DNA of 42,351 nucleotides from positions 1 through 42,351 of the forward strand of contig NZ_BCTC01000058.1 in the NCBI RefSeq assembly GCF_001571085.1, written 5' to 3'. The translations under genes were made by a program, and so were the position numbers. The stretch is from Azohydromonas lata NBRC 102462. Lineage in GTDB: Bacteria; Pseudomonadota; Gammaproteobacteria; Burkholderiales; Burkholderiaceae_C. Below, in pieces: positions 19,674 through 28,446 of this stretch. Below the pieces are notes generated by a model that ran no database searches, was not told the origin of the DNA, and saw nothing but the letters and a program-made list of their open reading frames with translations. Position 1 is the stretch's first letter. Each line of letters begins with the position of its first letter.

Positions 19674-20489
19674 ATGTTGAAGACCGCTGACTCTCCTGAA
19701 GAAACCTGCGCCCAGGCGGCCGGATGTGCCGCCACGGCATCGCGATGCAACATGAACAGCACTCTGCCGCCCATTCGCTCTGAACCTTTCAAGGTCGCCT
19801 GCTCCAGTTGCAACCTGCGTGAGCTGTGCCTGCCGGTGGGCCTGTCGCGCACGGACCTGGAGCAGCTGGACACCATGGTGGCCACGCGGCGCTCGGTGGT
19901 GCGCGGCGACACGCTGTTCCGCGCCGGCGACGTCTTCCAGTCGCTCTACGCGGTGCGCACGGGCTTCTTCAAGACCTGCGTCTCGGCTGAGGATGGCCGC
20001 GATCAGGTCACGGGCTTCCAAATGGCCGGCGAGTTGCTGGGCCTGGATGGCATCGGCAGCGACCGCCACACGGTGGACGCCGTGGCGCTGGAAGATTCCC
20101 AGGTCTGCGTCATCCACTACGGCCAGCTCGAAGAGCTCTCGCGCGAGTTCTCCGACCTGCAGCGCCAGCTTCACAAGATCATGAGCCGTGAAATAGTTCG
20201 CGATCATGGCGTCATGCTGCTGTTGGGCAGCATGCGCGCCGAAGAGCGCCTGGCGGCCTTTCTGCTGAACCTCACGCAGCGCCTTCAGGCACGCGGTTTC
20301 TCGGCCTCCTCGCTCATCCTGCGCATGACGCGCGAGGAAATCGGCAGCTACCTGGGCCTGAAGCTGGAAACGGTGAGCCGCACCTTCTCCAAGTTCCAGG
20401 AAGAAGGCCTGCTCGAAGTGAAGCAGCGCCAGATTCGCATCGTGAACCAGGATGGCCTGCAAAAGCTGGTCAACGGCGCCGCCTGCTGA
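19674..20489 (+). CDS. fnr: FNR-type oxygen-sensing transcription regulator
   Basis: CRP/FNR-family regulator of 271 residues that binds TTGAT-N4-ATCAA when it holds an oxygen-labile 4Fe-4S cluster. The cluster cysteines are visible: CSSCNLRELC (CX2CX5C) in the N-terminal region and a fourth in DSQVCVIHYG. A cyclic-nucleotide-like beta barrel and long dimer helix precede the C-terminal helix-turn-helix, whose recognition part reads LGLKLETVSRTFSKFQEEGL; E..SR contacts the TTGAT half-site. The ATG at 19674 has GAGG six bases upstream and follows the predicted start near 19657; ATG 19752 is an alternative. A strong terminator follows the stop. Confidence 0.96.
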   Translation: MLKTADSPEETCAQAAGCAATASRCNMNSTLPPIRSEPFKVACSSCNLRELCLPVGLSRTDLEQLDTMVATRRSVVRGDTLFRAGDVFQSLYAVRTGFFKTCVSAEDGRDQVTGFQMAGELLGLDGIGSDRHTVDAVALEDSQVCVIHYGQLEELSREFSDLQRQLHKIMSREIVRDHGVMLLLGSMRAEERLAAFLLNLTQRLQARGFSASSLILRMTREEIGSYLGLKLETVSRTFSKFQEEGLLEVKQRQIRIVNQDGLQKLVNGAAC

Positions 20490-20512
20490 CGGCCCGCCCT
20501 ACGGCTTCAAAT

Positions 20513-20540
20513 AAAAATGGCGCCCGCGGGCGCCATTTTT
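20513..20540. terminator. Bidirectional rho-independent terminator behind fnr
   Basis: A perfect 28-base palindrome: AAAAATGGCGCC, CGCG at the turn, then GGCGCCATTTTT. It has A/T runs on both sides and sits between fnr (plus) and the small membrane-protein gene (minus), so it can serve both. Confidence 0.9.
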
Positions 20541-20570
20541 GTTGCCGTCTTCGGCCGTGGAAACGGTCTT

Positions 20571-20849
20571 TCAGTGGCCGTGGGCGCCGTGCATATGGCC
20601 GGCGTCGACCGCGTTGGGCGGGGTACCCAGCCAGTGGCCCAGGGCGCCGGCCGCGGCGATCACGGCCCAGAACAGGAAGAAGGCCAGCGAGTACACGCCG
20701 GTAGGCGTGAGCTCGGCCGGTATGGCACCAGCACCGAGCAGGTCGTGCGGATCCACCAGCGCGAACACCAGCATCTCCAGCACCGCGGCCATCAGGAACG
20801 AAGGCCAGGCCACCAGCATCACCGCTTGGGCACGAGGGGTTGTCGTCAT
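20571..20849 (-). CDS. Small two-helix membrane protein with His-rich tail, cco cluster
   Basis: A 92-residue protein not recognised as a named family. The ATG at 20847-20849 has an excellent AGGAGG eight bases upstream. Two hydrophobic segments (about residues 12-31 and 55-75) are separated by a loop containing DPHDLLGAG. The C-terminus ends GHMHGAHGH, with four His and one Met in nine residues, a likely metal-binding tail. It lies 67 bases behind the FixH-like gene at the end of the cytochrome cbb3 cluster. A role in copper handling or oxidase assembly is possible but is inferred only from context and the tail. Confidence 0.75.
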   Translation of the reverse strand: MTTTPRAQAVMLVAWPSFLMAAVLEMLVFALVDPHDLLGAGAIPAELTPTGVYSLAFFLFWAVIAAAGALGHWLGTPPNAVDAGHMHGAHGH

Positions 20850-20916
20850 GTCGATCACCTCCTGGCGGCCATTCTTGCGCGCGGCCGCCCTGCCCCGTCC
20901 TAGCGTTGACCCGGGG

Positions 20917-21204
20917 CTAGCGTTGAGCCGAAGAGGCTCCGACTGCGGCGGCTTCGGCGGCTGCCTTGTTGCGCGCCTCTATGGCGGGGCGCATGTCGCC
21001 TGAGGAATCTTCCGCGGGCTGCTGCGACTGCGGCGCCGCGCCGGAGCCTATGACCACGTCCGCCCCACGGATGGCGATGACGGCGGTGACGAGGGCCGCC
21101 ACCACCACGGCCAGCGGGCCACCCACCACCAGCCACATCATGCGCACGCGCCACCACGGCACGCGCTGGCCATTGCCGGCCTGTTTGTCGGTCTTGCGGT
21201 CCAT
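20917..21204 (-). CDS. FixH-like short membrane protein of the cbb3 cluster
   Basis: A 95-residue protein. A basic N-terminus (MDRKTDKQAGNGQ) leads into VPWWRVRMMWLVVGGPLAVV and one membrane helix (about residues 20-48), then a hydrophilic tail rich in Ala and Gln. The P-W-W-R-V-x-M-M-W start of the helix resembles the short FixH/CcoH-like proteins encoded behind ccoNOQP-ccoG in betaproteobacteria, which help assemble the oxidase. The assignment rests on position and this segment. It is 251 bases behind ccoP, with a hairpin terminator between, so it may be expressed separately. Confidence 0.6.
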   Translation of the reverse strand: MDRKTDKQAGNGQRVPWWRVRMMWLVVGGPLAVVVAALVTAVIAIRGADVVIGSGAAPQSQQPAEDSSGDMRPAIEARNKAAAEAAAVGASSAQR

Positions 21205-21351
21205 CAGGGATACTGCCTCGGTTCACGGGCACCGCGCCGGCCGGAGGGCCGACACGGCACGACGAACGTGGAAATGAAAACAGAGGGAGCACGGCGCGGG
21301 CCCGAGCCGTCAAGCCGCCCCAGGCCCATGCCGCCGCCCCCAAAAGACATC

Positions 21352-21390
21352 GCGCGCCAGAGCCGAAACCGGCTTGGCGCGCGCTTTTTT
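21352..21390. terminator. Hairpin terminator between ccoP and the FixH-like gene
   Basis: GCGCGCCA (21352-21359) pairs with TGGCGCGC (21375-21382), extended inside by AGCCG/CGGCT with one bulged G and an AAAC loop. The plus strand continues into six T (21385-21390), an ideal plus-strand terminator though no plus gene is close. On the minus strand the hairpin is followed by GATGTCTTTT, so it can also end ccoNOQP transcription. Confidence 0.65.
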
Positions 21391-21455
21391 CTTTGGTTTG
21401 GCGGGGTGGCCCCGCTCATGCGGACATGAGCCCCCCCGCCAAACACCGCTGGCGA

Positions 21456-22379
21456 TTACTGCGCCGGCGTGGCGGCGCCGCCCTTGTTGGACAGGCTCCA
21501 CACATAGGCAGCCAGCACGTGGATCTGCTCGGGGTTCAGGCGCGAAGCATGGGCCGGCATGACGTTGGTCTTGCCGTTGTTGACCATGTTCATGATCGCC
21601 TGCTCGCCCCAGCCGTGCAGCCAGACCTTGTCGGTCAGGTTGGGAGCGCCCATGGCCTGGTTGCCCTTGCCGTCGGCGCCGTGGCAGGCCGCGCACACGG
21701 TGGTGAACTTCTCCTTGCCCAGTTGGGCGTAGACCGCGTTATGCGGGCTGCCGGAGAGGCTCAGCACGTAGTTGGCAACGTTGCGCACGTTCTCGCCACC
21801 GCCGATGGCTTCGGCCATCGGGGGCATCATGCCCTGGCGGCCACCGGTGATGGTCTGCTTGATGGTGTCGTGCGAGCCGCCATACAGCCAGTCGGTGTCG
21901 GTCAGGTTGGGGAAGCCCTTGCCGCCGCGGGCATCCGAGCCGTGGCAACCGGCGCAGGTGTTGACGAACAGGCGCTCGCCGATGCCCATGGCCGCCGGGT
22001 CCTGAGCAAGCTGCTCGGCCGTCATGGTCACGTACTTGGCGTAGACCGGCGCCATGGCGGCGCGGGCCTTCTCCTGCTCGGCCTCGTACTGGCCACGGCT
22101 GGACCAGTTGAAGGCGCCCTGGCTGGAACCCAGGCCCGGATACAGGGCCAGGTACACCGCGGCGAAGATCACCGTGATGATGAACAGCCACAGCCACCAG
22201 CGCGGCAGCGGGTTGTTCAGTTCGCGCAGGTCCTCGTCCCAGATATGGCCGGTCGTGTTGTCGGCAGCCATGGGCTTGGTTTTGCTGGCCACCATCAGGA
22301 CGAACAGGCAGAACGCCAGGCCGCCCACCACAATGGCGATCACGTACCAGGACCAGCCACTGTTGAAGAAATCACTCAT
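21456..22379 (-). CDS. ccoP: Cytochrome cbb3 oxidase subunit III (dihaem cytochrome c)
   Basis: A 307-residue membrane-anchored dihaem subunit that passes electrons from soluble cytochromes to the CcoO/CcoN core. It has an N-terminal FixP/CcoP anchor with two hydrophobic stretches (SGWSWYVIAIVVGGLAFCLF and LPRWWLWLFIITVIFAAVYL), then two cytochrome c domains with CAGCH and CAACH. Axial methionines are expected in GRQGMMPPM and NVMPAHA. The ATG overlaps the ccoQ stop in a TAATG junction. In most relatives ccoG follows; here it does not. Confidence 0.96.
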   Translation of the reverse strand: MSDFFNSGWSWYVIAIVVGGLAFCLFVLMVASKTKPMAADNTTGHIWDEDLRELNNPLPRWWLWLFIITVIFAAVYLALYPGLGSSQGAFNWSSRGQYEAEQEKARAAMAPVYAKYVTMTAEQLAQDPAAMGIGERLFVNTCAGCHGSDARGGKGFPNLTDTDWLYGGSHDTIKQTITGGRQGMMPPMAEAIGGGENVRNVANYVLSLSGSPHNAVYAQLGKEKFTTVCAACHGADGKGNQAMGAPNLTDKVWLHGWGEQAIMNMVNNGKTNVMPAHASRLNPEQIHVLAAYVWSLSNKGGAATPAQ

Positions 22380-22570
22380 TACTTACTCCCTTGGAAGCGG
22401 GCCGCGGCCGCAGCGACGGGCTCGTCATCCTCATCAATGAAGGGCAGTTGTGCCGCCGCGTCATGTTGGGAAAGCTGACGCTTGCTCCAGGTCCACAGCG
22501 CGAGGCCGATGAACAGCACGAAGCTGAACAAGGTCACGACGCTGCGCAGGACGTTGATGTCGAAGTCCAT
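22379..22570 (-). CDS. ccoQ: Cytochrome cbb3 oxidase small subunit CcoQ
   Basis: A 63-residue protein. One membrane helix (VVTLFSFVLFIGLALWTWSK) is followed by an acidic tail (FIDEDDEP), the normal FixQ/CcoQ form. It stabilises the CcoN-O-P complex. It lies 22 bases behind ccoO and overlaps ccoP by one base, which supports translational coupling. Confidence 0.92.
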   Translation of the reverse strand: MDFDINVLRSVVTLFSFVLFIGLALWTWSKRQLSQHDAAAQLPFIDEDDEPVAAAAARFQGSK

Positions 22571-22592
22571 CGCTTTGGCTCCGGGGTCTGGT

Positions 22593-23210
22593 TTACTTCA
22601 GCGCGGTGCCCAGCACCTGGAGGTAGGACACGACCGCATCGAGCTCGGTCTTGCCCTTGACCTCGTCGGCCGCCTTGGCGATCTCGTCGTCGCTGTAGGG
22701 CACGCCCACCTTGCGAAGCGCCGACATCTTGGGTGCCAGGTCCGCCGGGTTGAGCGCGGCCTTTTCCAGCCACGGGTAAGCCGGCATGTTGGACTCCGGC
22801 ACCACGTCACGCGGGTTGTTCAGGTGAATGCGGTGCCAGTCGTCGCTGTACTTGCCGCCCACGCGGTGCAGGTCAGGACCGGTGCGCTTGGAGCCCCACT
22901 GGAAGGGATGGTCGTAAACGAACTCGCCGGCCGTGGAGTAGTGGCCGTAGCGCAGCGTCTCGGCGCGGAAGGGACGCACCATCTGCGAGTGGCAGTTGTA
23001 GCAGCCTTCGCGGATGTAGACGTCCCGGCCTGCGAGCTGCAGCGCCGTGTACGGCTTGAGGTTTTCCACCGGCTTGGTCGTGCTGTGCTGGAAGAACAGC
23101 GGAACGATCTCAACCAGGCCGCCGAAGGCGACCGTGATCAGGATCAGCACGATCATCAGGAAGTTGCTGGTCTCAATCTTCTCGTGACCAGTCGGATTTG
23201 CGTGTGCCAT
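22593..23210 (-). CDS. ccoO: Cytochrome cbb3 oxidase subunit II (monohaem cytochrome c)
   Basis: A 205-residue FixO/CcoO subunit. An N-terminal anchor helix ([20 protein letters not shown]) is followed by the periplasmic haem c domain with [14 protein letters not shown] (CXXCH) and the axial Met in [10 protein letters not shown]. It receives electrons from CcoP and passes them to CcoN. It is 21 bases behind ccoN in the same operon. Confidence 0.96.
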   Translation of the reverse strand: MAHANPTGHEKIETSNFLMIVLILITVAFGGLVEIVPLFFQHSTTKPVENLKPYTALQLAGRDVYIREGCYNCHSQMVRPFRAETLRYGHYSTAGEFVYDHPFQWGSKRTGPDLHRVGGKYSDDWHRIHLNNPRDVVPESNMPAYPWLEKAALNPADLAPKMSALRKVGVPYSDDEIAKAADEVKGKTELDAVVSYLQVLGTALK

Positions 23211-23231
23211 GTCGGTCTTTCCTCAATCCAA

Positions 23232-24674
23232 TCAGGCGTGGGCAGCCGCAACCATGGGCACCGGCGTCTCGACGACCTTGCCGCTGCGCACGGTCATGAT
23301 CGTGTTCCACAGCATGATCACCATGCCGCTCAGGTACAGCAGGCCGCCGACCATACGGATGATGTAGAACGGGTACGTGGCCTTCACGCTCTCGACGAAG
23401 CTGTAGACCAGCGTGCCGTCGGGGTTCACGGCGCGCCACATCAGGCCCTGCATCACGCCGGCAATCCACATGGCGGCGATGTAGAGCACGATGCCGATGG
23501 TGGCCACCCAGAAGTGCAGCTCGATGGCGCGGGTGCTGTACATCGTCTTGCGGCCGAACATGCGCGGGATCAGGAAGTACAGCGAGCCGATCGAGATCAT
23601 GCCCACCCAGCCCAGGGCGCCGGAGTGCACGTGGCCCACGGTCCAGTCGGTGAAGTGCGACAGGGCGTTGACGGTCTTGATGGACATCATCGGACCTTCG
23701 AAGGTCGACATGCCGTAGAACGACAGCGCAACGATCAGGAACTTCAGGATCGCGTCGTCGCGCAGCTTATGCCAGGCGCCCGACAGGGTCATGATGCCGT
23801 TGATCATGCCGCCCCAGCTCGGAGCCAGCAGCACCAGCGAGAAGATCATGCCCACGCTCTGCGTCCAGTCCGGCAGAGCCGTGTAGTGCAGGTGGTGGGG
23901 GCCCGCCCACATGTACGTGAAGATCAGGGCCCAGAAGTGCACGATCGACAGGCGATACGAGTACACCGGGCGCTCGGCCTGCTTGGGGATGTAGTAATAC
24001 ATCATGCCCAGGAAGCCCGCGGTCAGGAAGAAGCCCACTGCGTTATGGCCGTACCACCACTGCACCATGGCATCTTGAACACCGGCGTAGGCCGAGTAGC
24101 TCTTGAACAGGCTCACGGGGATGGCGGCGCTGTTGACGATGTGCAGCAGGGCCACGGCGATGATGAAGGCGCCGAAGAACCAGTTGGCCACGTAGATGTG
24201 GCGCACCTTGCGGGTGCCGACCGTGCCGAAGAACACGATCGCGTAGGAAACCCAGGTGACGGCGATCAGGATGTCGATGGGCCACTCCAGCTCGGCGTAT
24301 TCCTTGCCGGAGGTGTAGCCCAGGGGCAGCGTCACGGCCGCCGCGACGATGATCAGTTGCCAGGCCCAGAACGTGAACATGGCCAGGCCAGGCGCGAACA
24401 GGCGCGTCTGGCAGGTACGCTGCACCACGTGGTAGGACGTGGCAAACAGCGCGCAGCCGCCGAAGGCGAAGATGACCGCATTGGTGTGCAGCGGACGCAA
24501 ACGTCCGTAGCTCAACCAGGGAATGCCGAATGTAAGATCAGGGAAAGCAAGCTGGGTGGCGACGAAAACGCCCACCAACATGCCCACCACACCCCAAAGC
24601 ACCGCCGCCACTGCGAACATTCGCACGGGGGCGTCGCTGTAAACCGGTCTTCCCGGTTGCGCCGCTTGAGCCAT
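23232..24674 (-). CDS. ccoN: Cytochrome cbb3 oxidase catalytic subunit I
   Basis: The haem-copper core of the high-affinity oxidase: 480 residues and about 12 membrane helices. Conserved histidines are visible in [15 protein letters not shown] (low-spin haem), [20 protein letters not shown] (CuB), [14 protein letters not shown] (CuB) and [14 protein letters not shown] (haem b3 side). The ATG at 24672-24674 follows GGAGG; an open frame upstream overlaps ccoS and was rejected. It reduces oxygen to water at low oxygen and pumps protons. A predicted FNR-dependent promoter lies inside the upstream ccoS gene. Confidence 0.97.
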   Translation of the reverse strand: MAQAAQPGRPVYSDAPVRMFAVAAVLWGVVGMLVGVFVATQLAFPDLTFGIPWLSYGRLRPLHTNAVIFAFGGCALFATSYHVVQRTCQTRLFAPGLAMFTFWAWQLIIVAAAVTLPLGYTSGKEYAELEWPIDILIAVTWVSYAIVFFGTVGTRKVRHIYVANWFFGAFIIAVALLHIVNSAAIPVSLFKSYSAYAGVQDAMVQWWYGHNAVGFFLTAGFLGMMYYYIPKQAERPVYSYRLSIVHFWALIFTYMWAGPHHLHYTALPDWTQSVGMIFSLVLLAPSWGGMINGIMTLSGAWHKLRDDAILKFLIVALSFYGMSTFEGPMMSIKTVNALSHFTDWTVGHVHSGALGWVGMISIGSLYFLIPRMFGRKTMYSTRAIELHFWVATIGIVLYIAAMWIAGVMQGLMWRAVNPDGTLVYSFVESVKATYPFYIIRMVGGLLYLSGMVIMLWNTIMTVRSGKVVETPVPMVAAAHA

Positions 24675-24688
24675 CACTGGCCTCCTTC

Positions 24689-24898
24689 TTAGTGAGAATC
24701 CACCCGGGGCGCATTGTTCGGCGCCGAGCTTTCGCCAAGCTTGATTACCGTCAACGCTTCCCCATCCGTGTTCAGAATGCGCTCGCCTTCTCGTTCGAGA
24801 TCGTCGAACTGCCCGCCGTGCAGGGCCCAGCCGAAGACACCGATGATGATCAACACCAGCAGCGCCGACAGCGGAATGAGCAGGTACAGGATTTCCAT
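24689..24898 (-). CDS. ccoS: cbb3 oxidase maturation protein CcoS
   Basis: A 69-residue FixS/CcoS protein. An N-terminal membrane helix ([19 protein letters not shown]) is followed by [20 protein letters not shown], the conserved family segment. It is needed for haem and copper incorporation into CcoN. It starts six bases after the ccoI stop and ends 14 bases before ccoN, so ccoI-ccoS-ccoNOQP can be read as one transcript. An FNR box for ccoN is embedded in its C-terminal codons. Confidence 0.93.
   Translation of the reverse strand: MEILYLLIPLSALLVLIIIGVFGWALHGGQFDDLEREGERILNTDGEALTVIKLGESSAPNNAPRVDSH
24713..24718 (-). promoter_or_regulatory. Predicted -10 of the ccoN promoter
   Basis: AACAAT on the minus strand would start transcription near 24706, 32 bases before the ccoN ATG. 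The FNR box centre at 24747.5 is then at -41.5, exact class II spacing. The hexamer matches consensus at four of six positions, acceptable for an activator-dependent promoter. Confidence 0.5.
24741..24754. promoter_or_regulatory. FNR box for ccoNOQP, inside ccoS
   Basis: TTGATTACCGTCAA matches TTGAT-N4-ATCAA at nine of ten positions. It lies within the ccoS coding sequence upstream of ccoN. Together with the -10 at 24713-24718 it forms a class II FNR promoter, consistent with induction of cbb3 oxidase at low oxygen. Confidence 0.7.
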
Positions 24899-24904
24899 CG
24901 TTCC

Positions 24905-27199
24905 TCAGCGCGCCAGGCGCAGCGAGTTGCCCACCACGAGCAGTGAGCTCGCTGCCATGCCCAGGCCGGCAGCCCACGGCGGGAGCCAGCCGGCCAGCGC
25001 CAGCGGAATGCAGGCCAGGTTGTAGAGCGCGGCCCAGGCAATATTTTGCCGCACCACACTCATGGCCTTGGCGGCAATACTGCGCGCATCGGCCAATGCT
25101 TGAAGCCTTTGTGAGGGCAGGATGGCATCGGCATGCGCCCGCGCCACCAGCGCGCCCTCGCCCATCGCGAAAGACACGTCGGCCTGCGCCAGCACTGGCG
25201 CGTCGTTGACGCCGTCACCCACCATGGCCACCACTTCGCCACGCGCCTGCGCTTCGCGCACGGCCTGCAGCTTGGCCTCCGGCGTGGCGCCGGCGGCGGC
25301 CACGGGCAGGCTCAGGCGCTGAGCCACGCGCTGCACACGCGAGGGCGCGTCGCCCGACAGCAGCGCCGGCTCCATGCCGGCCGCACGCAGCGCGGCCATG
25401 GCGGCGGCGGCATCCTCGCGCAGCCGCTCTTCAAAACAGAAGGTCAGCAGCACCTGCCCGCGCGGGCCAAAGGCGGCCTGCAGCGCGTCGCTGCCATCCT
25501 CCACGGGCGCATCAGCCACCCAGGAGGCACGGCCCAAGCGCCACTCCACGCCCTGGGCGTCCAGCGCGCTCAGGCCCTGGCCTGGTTGCTCACGCACCTG
25601 CGTCCAGCCGTCTGCAGAGGGCACCATGGCCGCATCCGCCCCGCCCTGCTCCACGGCCTGGACGAGCGCCCGCGACAGCGGGTGCGTGGACCAGCGCGCC
25701 ATCGCCGCAGCGCGCGGCCGCAGCGCCGCAGCTTCGTGCGCGCTCAACGATTGAGCGTGAACGATTTCACGCAGCGCGAGGCTGTCCTCGGTCAGCGTGC
25801 CGGTCTTGTCTATGAAGAGATGGCGCACGCGCGCCAGTGCTTCCAGCGCATCCAGCCGCTGCAGCAGCACGCCGCGGCGGGCCAGGCCGCCGGCGGCGGC
25901 CACCATCACCGAGGGCGCGGCCAGTGACAGCGCGCAGGGACAGGTGACGATGAGCACCGACACCGCCACCCACACCGCGCGCGACGGGTCAATAAAGCTC
26001 CACGCCAGCGAGGCGCCCGCGGCCAGTGCGAGCACCACCCACAGGAAAGGCCGCGCCCAACGGTCGGCCGCGCGCGCCAGCGCGGGCCGCTCGGTGAGCG
26101 CCTGCTGCATCAAGGCCACGATGTGCTCGTAGCGCGTGTCCGCGCCCACGCGGTGCACGCGCATGCGCACCGGGGCGCCCACGTTGACCGAGCCGCCCAC
26201 CAGCGCGTCGCCCGCGCCGCGCGGCACAGGGCGCGACTCGCCGCTGAGCAGCGACTCGTCGGCCTGGGTCCGGCCCTCCACCAGTTCGCCGTCGGCCGGG
26301 AAGCTCTCGCCCAGCGCCACCTGCACCAGGTCGCCCGGGCGCAGCGCGTACACGCTCACGGTTTCCAGGCTGCCGTCCTCGCGCACGCGGCTGGCGCTTT
26401 GCGGCATGCGCGCCAGTGCTTCTTCCAGCGTGGCGGCCACGCGGTGGCGCGCGCGCATCTCCAGGTAGCGCCCGGCCAGCAGGAAGCTCACGAACATGGA
26501 CAGCGAGTCGAAATAGACCTCGTGACCGAAGATGCCGCCCGGATCAAAAGTCGCGCCGCTGCTGGCGATGAAGGTCACCAGCACGCCCAGCGCCACGGGC
26601 ACGTCCATGCCTATGCGGCGGGTGCGAAGGCTGCGCCAGGCGCCCTTGAGGAAAGGCGCGGCCGACCACCACACCAACGGAATGCTCAGCACCCACGAGC
26701 CCCAGTTGAGGAGCTGGCGCAGGTCCGGCGCCATCTCGCCAGGGCGGGCGACGTAGATGGGCGTGGCCATCATCATCACCTGCATCATGCAAAACCAGGC
26801 CACGAAGAGCCGCCAGATGGCCTGCCGGTTCTCCGTCACGCGCAGCGCCCGCGCGGGCTCCGCGGCGTCGGGCACGGCGTCGTAACCGGCGCGGCGAATG
26901 GCCTGCACCATGTCGGCCACGCGCACGCGCTGCGGATCCCACTCGATGCGCGCCCGCTCGGCCGAGGCGCTCACGCGGGCCGACTCGACGCCCGGCACCG
27001 CGGCCAGCGCCTGCTCGATGGTGTCGGCACAGGCGGCACACCACATGCCGGAGAGGCGCAGCACCGATTCGCCCATGCGCCGCCCCTGGCGGTCCACGCG
27101 CCAGCGCGTGAAGCGCTGCTGCTCTTGCGGATCGTCCAGTACGGCGAGGTCGTGCTGTTCGGGGGTGCTGGGGGCGAAGGTGGCGGTGGAAGCGTTCAT
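24905..27199 (-). CDS. ccoI: Copper-exporting P-type ATPase for cbb3 assembly
   Basis: A 764-residue P1B-type ATPase (FixI/CcoI) that delivers copper across the inner membrane for CuB insertion in CcoN. An N-terminal heavy-metal domain has [11 protein letters not shown]. Membrane helices include the ion-binding [12 protein letters not shown]. The phosphorylation site is DKTGTLTED, the actuator loop contains [12 protein letters not shown], and the hinge is [17 protein letters not shown]. The ATG at 27197-27199 was chosen because an upstream in-frame extension would run into the divergent DUF192 gene. It heads the ccoI-S-NOQP gene set. Confidence 0.94.
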   Translation of the reverse strand: MNASTATFAPSTPEQHDLAVLDDPQEQQRFTRWRVDRQGRRMGESVLRLSGMWCAACADTIEQALAAVPGVESARVSASAERARIEWDPQRVRVADMVQAIRRAGYDAVPDAAEPARALRVTENRQAIWRLFVAWFCMMQVMMMATPIYVARPGEMAPDLRQLLNWGSWVLSIPLVWWSAAPFLKGAWRSLRTRRIGMDVPVALGVLVTFIASSGATFDPGGIFGHEVYFDSLSMFVSFLLAGRYLEMRARHRVAATLEEALARMPQSASRVREDGSLETVSVYALRPGDLVQVALGESFPADGELVEGRTQADESLLSGESRPVPRGAGDALVGGSVNVGAPVRMRVHRVGADTRYEHIVALMQQALTERPALARAADRWARPFLWVVLALAAGASLAWSFIDPSRAVWVAVSVLIVTCPCALSLAAPSVMVAAAGGLARRGVLLQRLDALEALARVRHLFIDKTGTLTEDSLALREIVHAQSLSAHEAAALRPRAAAMARWSTHPLSRALVQAVEQGGADAAMVPSADGWTQVREQPGQGLSALDAQGVEWRLGRASWVADAPVEDGSDALQAAFGPRGQVLLTFCFEERLREDAAAAMAALRAAGMEPALLSGDAPSRVQRVAQRLSLPVAAAGATPEAKLQAVREAQARGEVVAMVGDGVNDAPVLAQADVSFAMGEGALVARAHADAILPSQRLQALADARSIAAKAMSVVRQNIAWAALYNLACIPLALAGWLPPWAAGLGMAASSLLVVGNSLRLAR

Positions 27200-27269
27200 C
27201 GGCGACAGGCGCGCGCCGGCCACAGGCCCGACGACGCCGGATAATCTAGGGTCATCCCCTGGTGACGGC

Positions 27270-27737
27270 ATGATCAAGATCAAGACACGCGCATCCCTTG
27301 CGGGGCTGTTGGCCCTGGTGATCACCACCTCGCCTGCCATCGCGCAGCAAGGCCAGCCCCAGCAGCTCGAAACCATCACGCTCAACGCGGGCATGCACAA
27401 CATCCGCGCCGAAGTGGCGCTCAGCCCGGAGCAGCGCGCCACCGGCCTGATGTACAGGCGCGAGATGGCGGCTCACGAAGGCATGCTGTTCGTGTTCGAG
27501 CAGCCGGCGCCGCAGTGCTTCTGGATGAAGAACACGCTGCTGCCGCTGTCCATCGCCTTCCTGGCCGATGACGGGACGGTGGTGAACATCGCCGACATGA
27601 AGCCGCAGACGCTGGACTCCCACTGCTCGGACAAGCCGGTGCGCTATGCGCTGGAGATGAACCAGGGCTGGTTTGCCAAGCGAGGCATCCAGGCCGGCGC
27701 GAAGCTTAAAGGCCCCGTCTTCAATTCGGTGCGCTGA
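27270..27737 (+). CDS. DUF192 exported protein
   Basis: A 155-residue protein with a cleavable signal peptide (LAGLLALVITTSPAIAQQ). The DUF192 core follows: RATGLMYRREMAAHEGMLFV, CFWMKNTLLPLSIAFL and CSDKPVRYALEMNQGWF. The family is widespread, small and of unknown function, usually exported. The ATG at 27270 lies 70 bases from the divergent ccoI start, so the two share a promoter region. A good terminator follows the stop. No functional link to the oxidase genes is established. Confidence 0.88.
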   Translation: MIKIKTRASLAGLLALVITTSPAIAQQGQPQQLETITLNAGMHNIRAEVALSPEQRATGLMYRREMAAHEGMLFVFEQPAPQCFWMKNTLLPLSIAFLADDGTVVNIADMKPQTLDSHCSDKPVRYALEMNQGWFAKRGIQAGAKLKGPVFNSVR

Positions 27738-27742
27738 AAGAC

Positions 27743-27769
27743 AAAGGCCGATCGCGAGATCGGCCTTTT
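27743..27769 (+). terminator. Terminator behind the DUF192 gene
   Basis: AAAGGCCGAT (27743-27752) pairs with ATCGGCCTTT (27759-27768) around a 6-base loop, followed by TTTT. It starts six bases after the stop codon. Confidence 0.85.
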
Positions 27770-27830
27770 GACACTGATCAAGCCGTCATGCGGCACCCGC
27801 CCCGGAGCGCCGCCGGGCTTTGAGCCGCTC

Positions 27831-28415
27831 TTAGGCGGCGAAGTTGCCTTCCGCGAACTCCCAGTTCACCAGCTTGTCGAGGAAGGTCTCGACAAACTTG
27901 GGACGCAGGTTGCGGTAGTCGATGTAGTAGGCGTGTTCCCACACGTCCACGGTCAGCAGCGGCTTGTCGCCGGTGGTCAGCGGGGTGCCGGCGGCGCCCA
28001 TGTTGACGATGTCCACGCTGCCGTCGGCCTTCTTCACCAGCCAGGTCCAGCCCGAGCCGAAGTTGCCCACGGCGCTCTTGACGAAGGCTTCGCGGAAGGC
28101 GGCGTAGGAGCCGAACTTGGCGGTGATGGCCTGGGCCAGTGCGCCGCTGGGCTCGCCGCCGCCATTGGGCTTCATGCAGCTCCAGAAGAAGGTGTGGTTC
28201 CAGATCTGCGCGGCGTTGTTGTAGATGCCGCCGGAGGACTTCTTGATGATGTCCTCGAGGGCCATGCTCTCGAACTCAGTGCCCTTCTGGAGGTTGTTCA
28301 GGTTCACGACATAGGCGTTGTGGTGCTTGTCGTGGTGGTACTCCAGCGTTTCGCGGCTGTAGTGGGGGGCGAGGTCGTCGTAGCCGTAGGGCAGCGGGGG
28401 CAGCACGTGTTCCAT
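27831..28415 (-). CDS. sodB: Iron superoxide dismutase
   Basis: Cytoplasmic superoxide dismutase of 194 residues. Metal ligands are visible: His in YHHDKHHNAYV, His in WNHTFFWSCM, and Asp/His in DVWEHAYYIDY. The FWSCMKPNGG and FGSGWTWLV context is of the iron-type branch. The ATG at 28413-28415 follows AGGAGA with good spacing, preferred over the start 18 bases upstream. It converts superoxide to peroxide and oxygen. A near-perfect FNR box lies 18-31 bases before the start codon, downstream of a -10-like TACAAT, where a bound regulator would repress. Confidence 0.95.
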   Translation of the reverse strand: MEHVLPPLPYGYDDLAPHYSRETLEYHHDKHHNAYVVNLNNLQKGTEFESMALEDIIKKSSGGIYNNAAQIWNHTFFWSCMKPNGGGEPSGALAQAITAKFGSYAAFREAFVKSAVGNFGSGWTWLVKKADGSVDIVNMGAAGTPLTTGDKPLLTVDVWEHAYYIDYRNLRPKFVETFLDKLVNWEFAEGNFAA

Positions 28416-28432
28416 CTTTTCTCCTGTGTTCA

Positions 28433-28446
28433 TTGATGCACGTCAA
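28433..28446. promoter_or_regulatory. FNR-like box in the sodB leader
   Basis: TTGATGCACGTCAA matches TTGAT-N4-ATCAA at nine of ten positions. A -10-like TACAAT at 28475-28480 predicts a start near 28468, so the box would be centred near +28, a repressor position. No good -35 was found. Confidence 0.5.

Noticed and set aside
22482-24692. 736-codon plus-strand open frame opposite ccoN and ccoO
   Set aside because: It is antisense to well-identified oxidase genes and has no recognisable domain.
27768-27781. FNR-like box TTGACACTGATCAA between the convergent DUF192 and sodB genes
   Set aside because: No -10 at the proper distance and no gene start follows; it overlaps the terminator tail. Antisense control of sodB is conceivable but unsupported.
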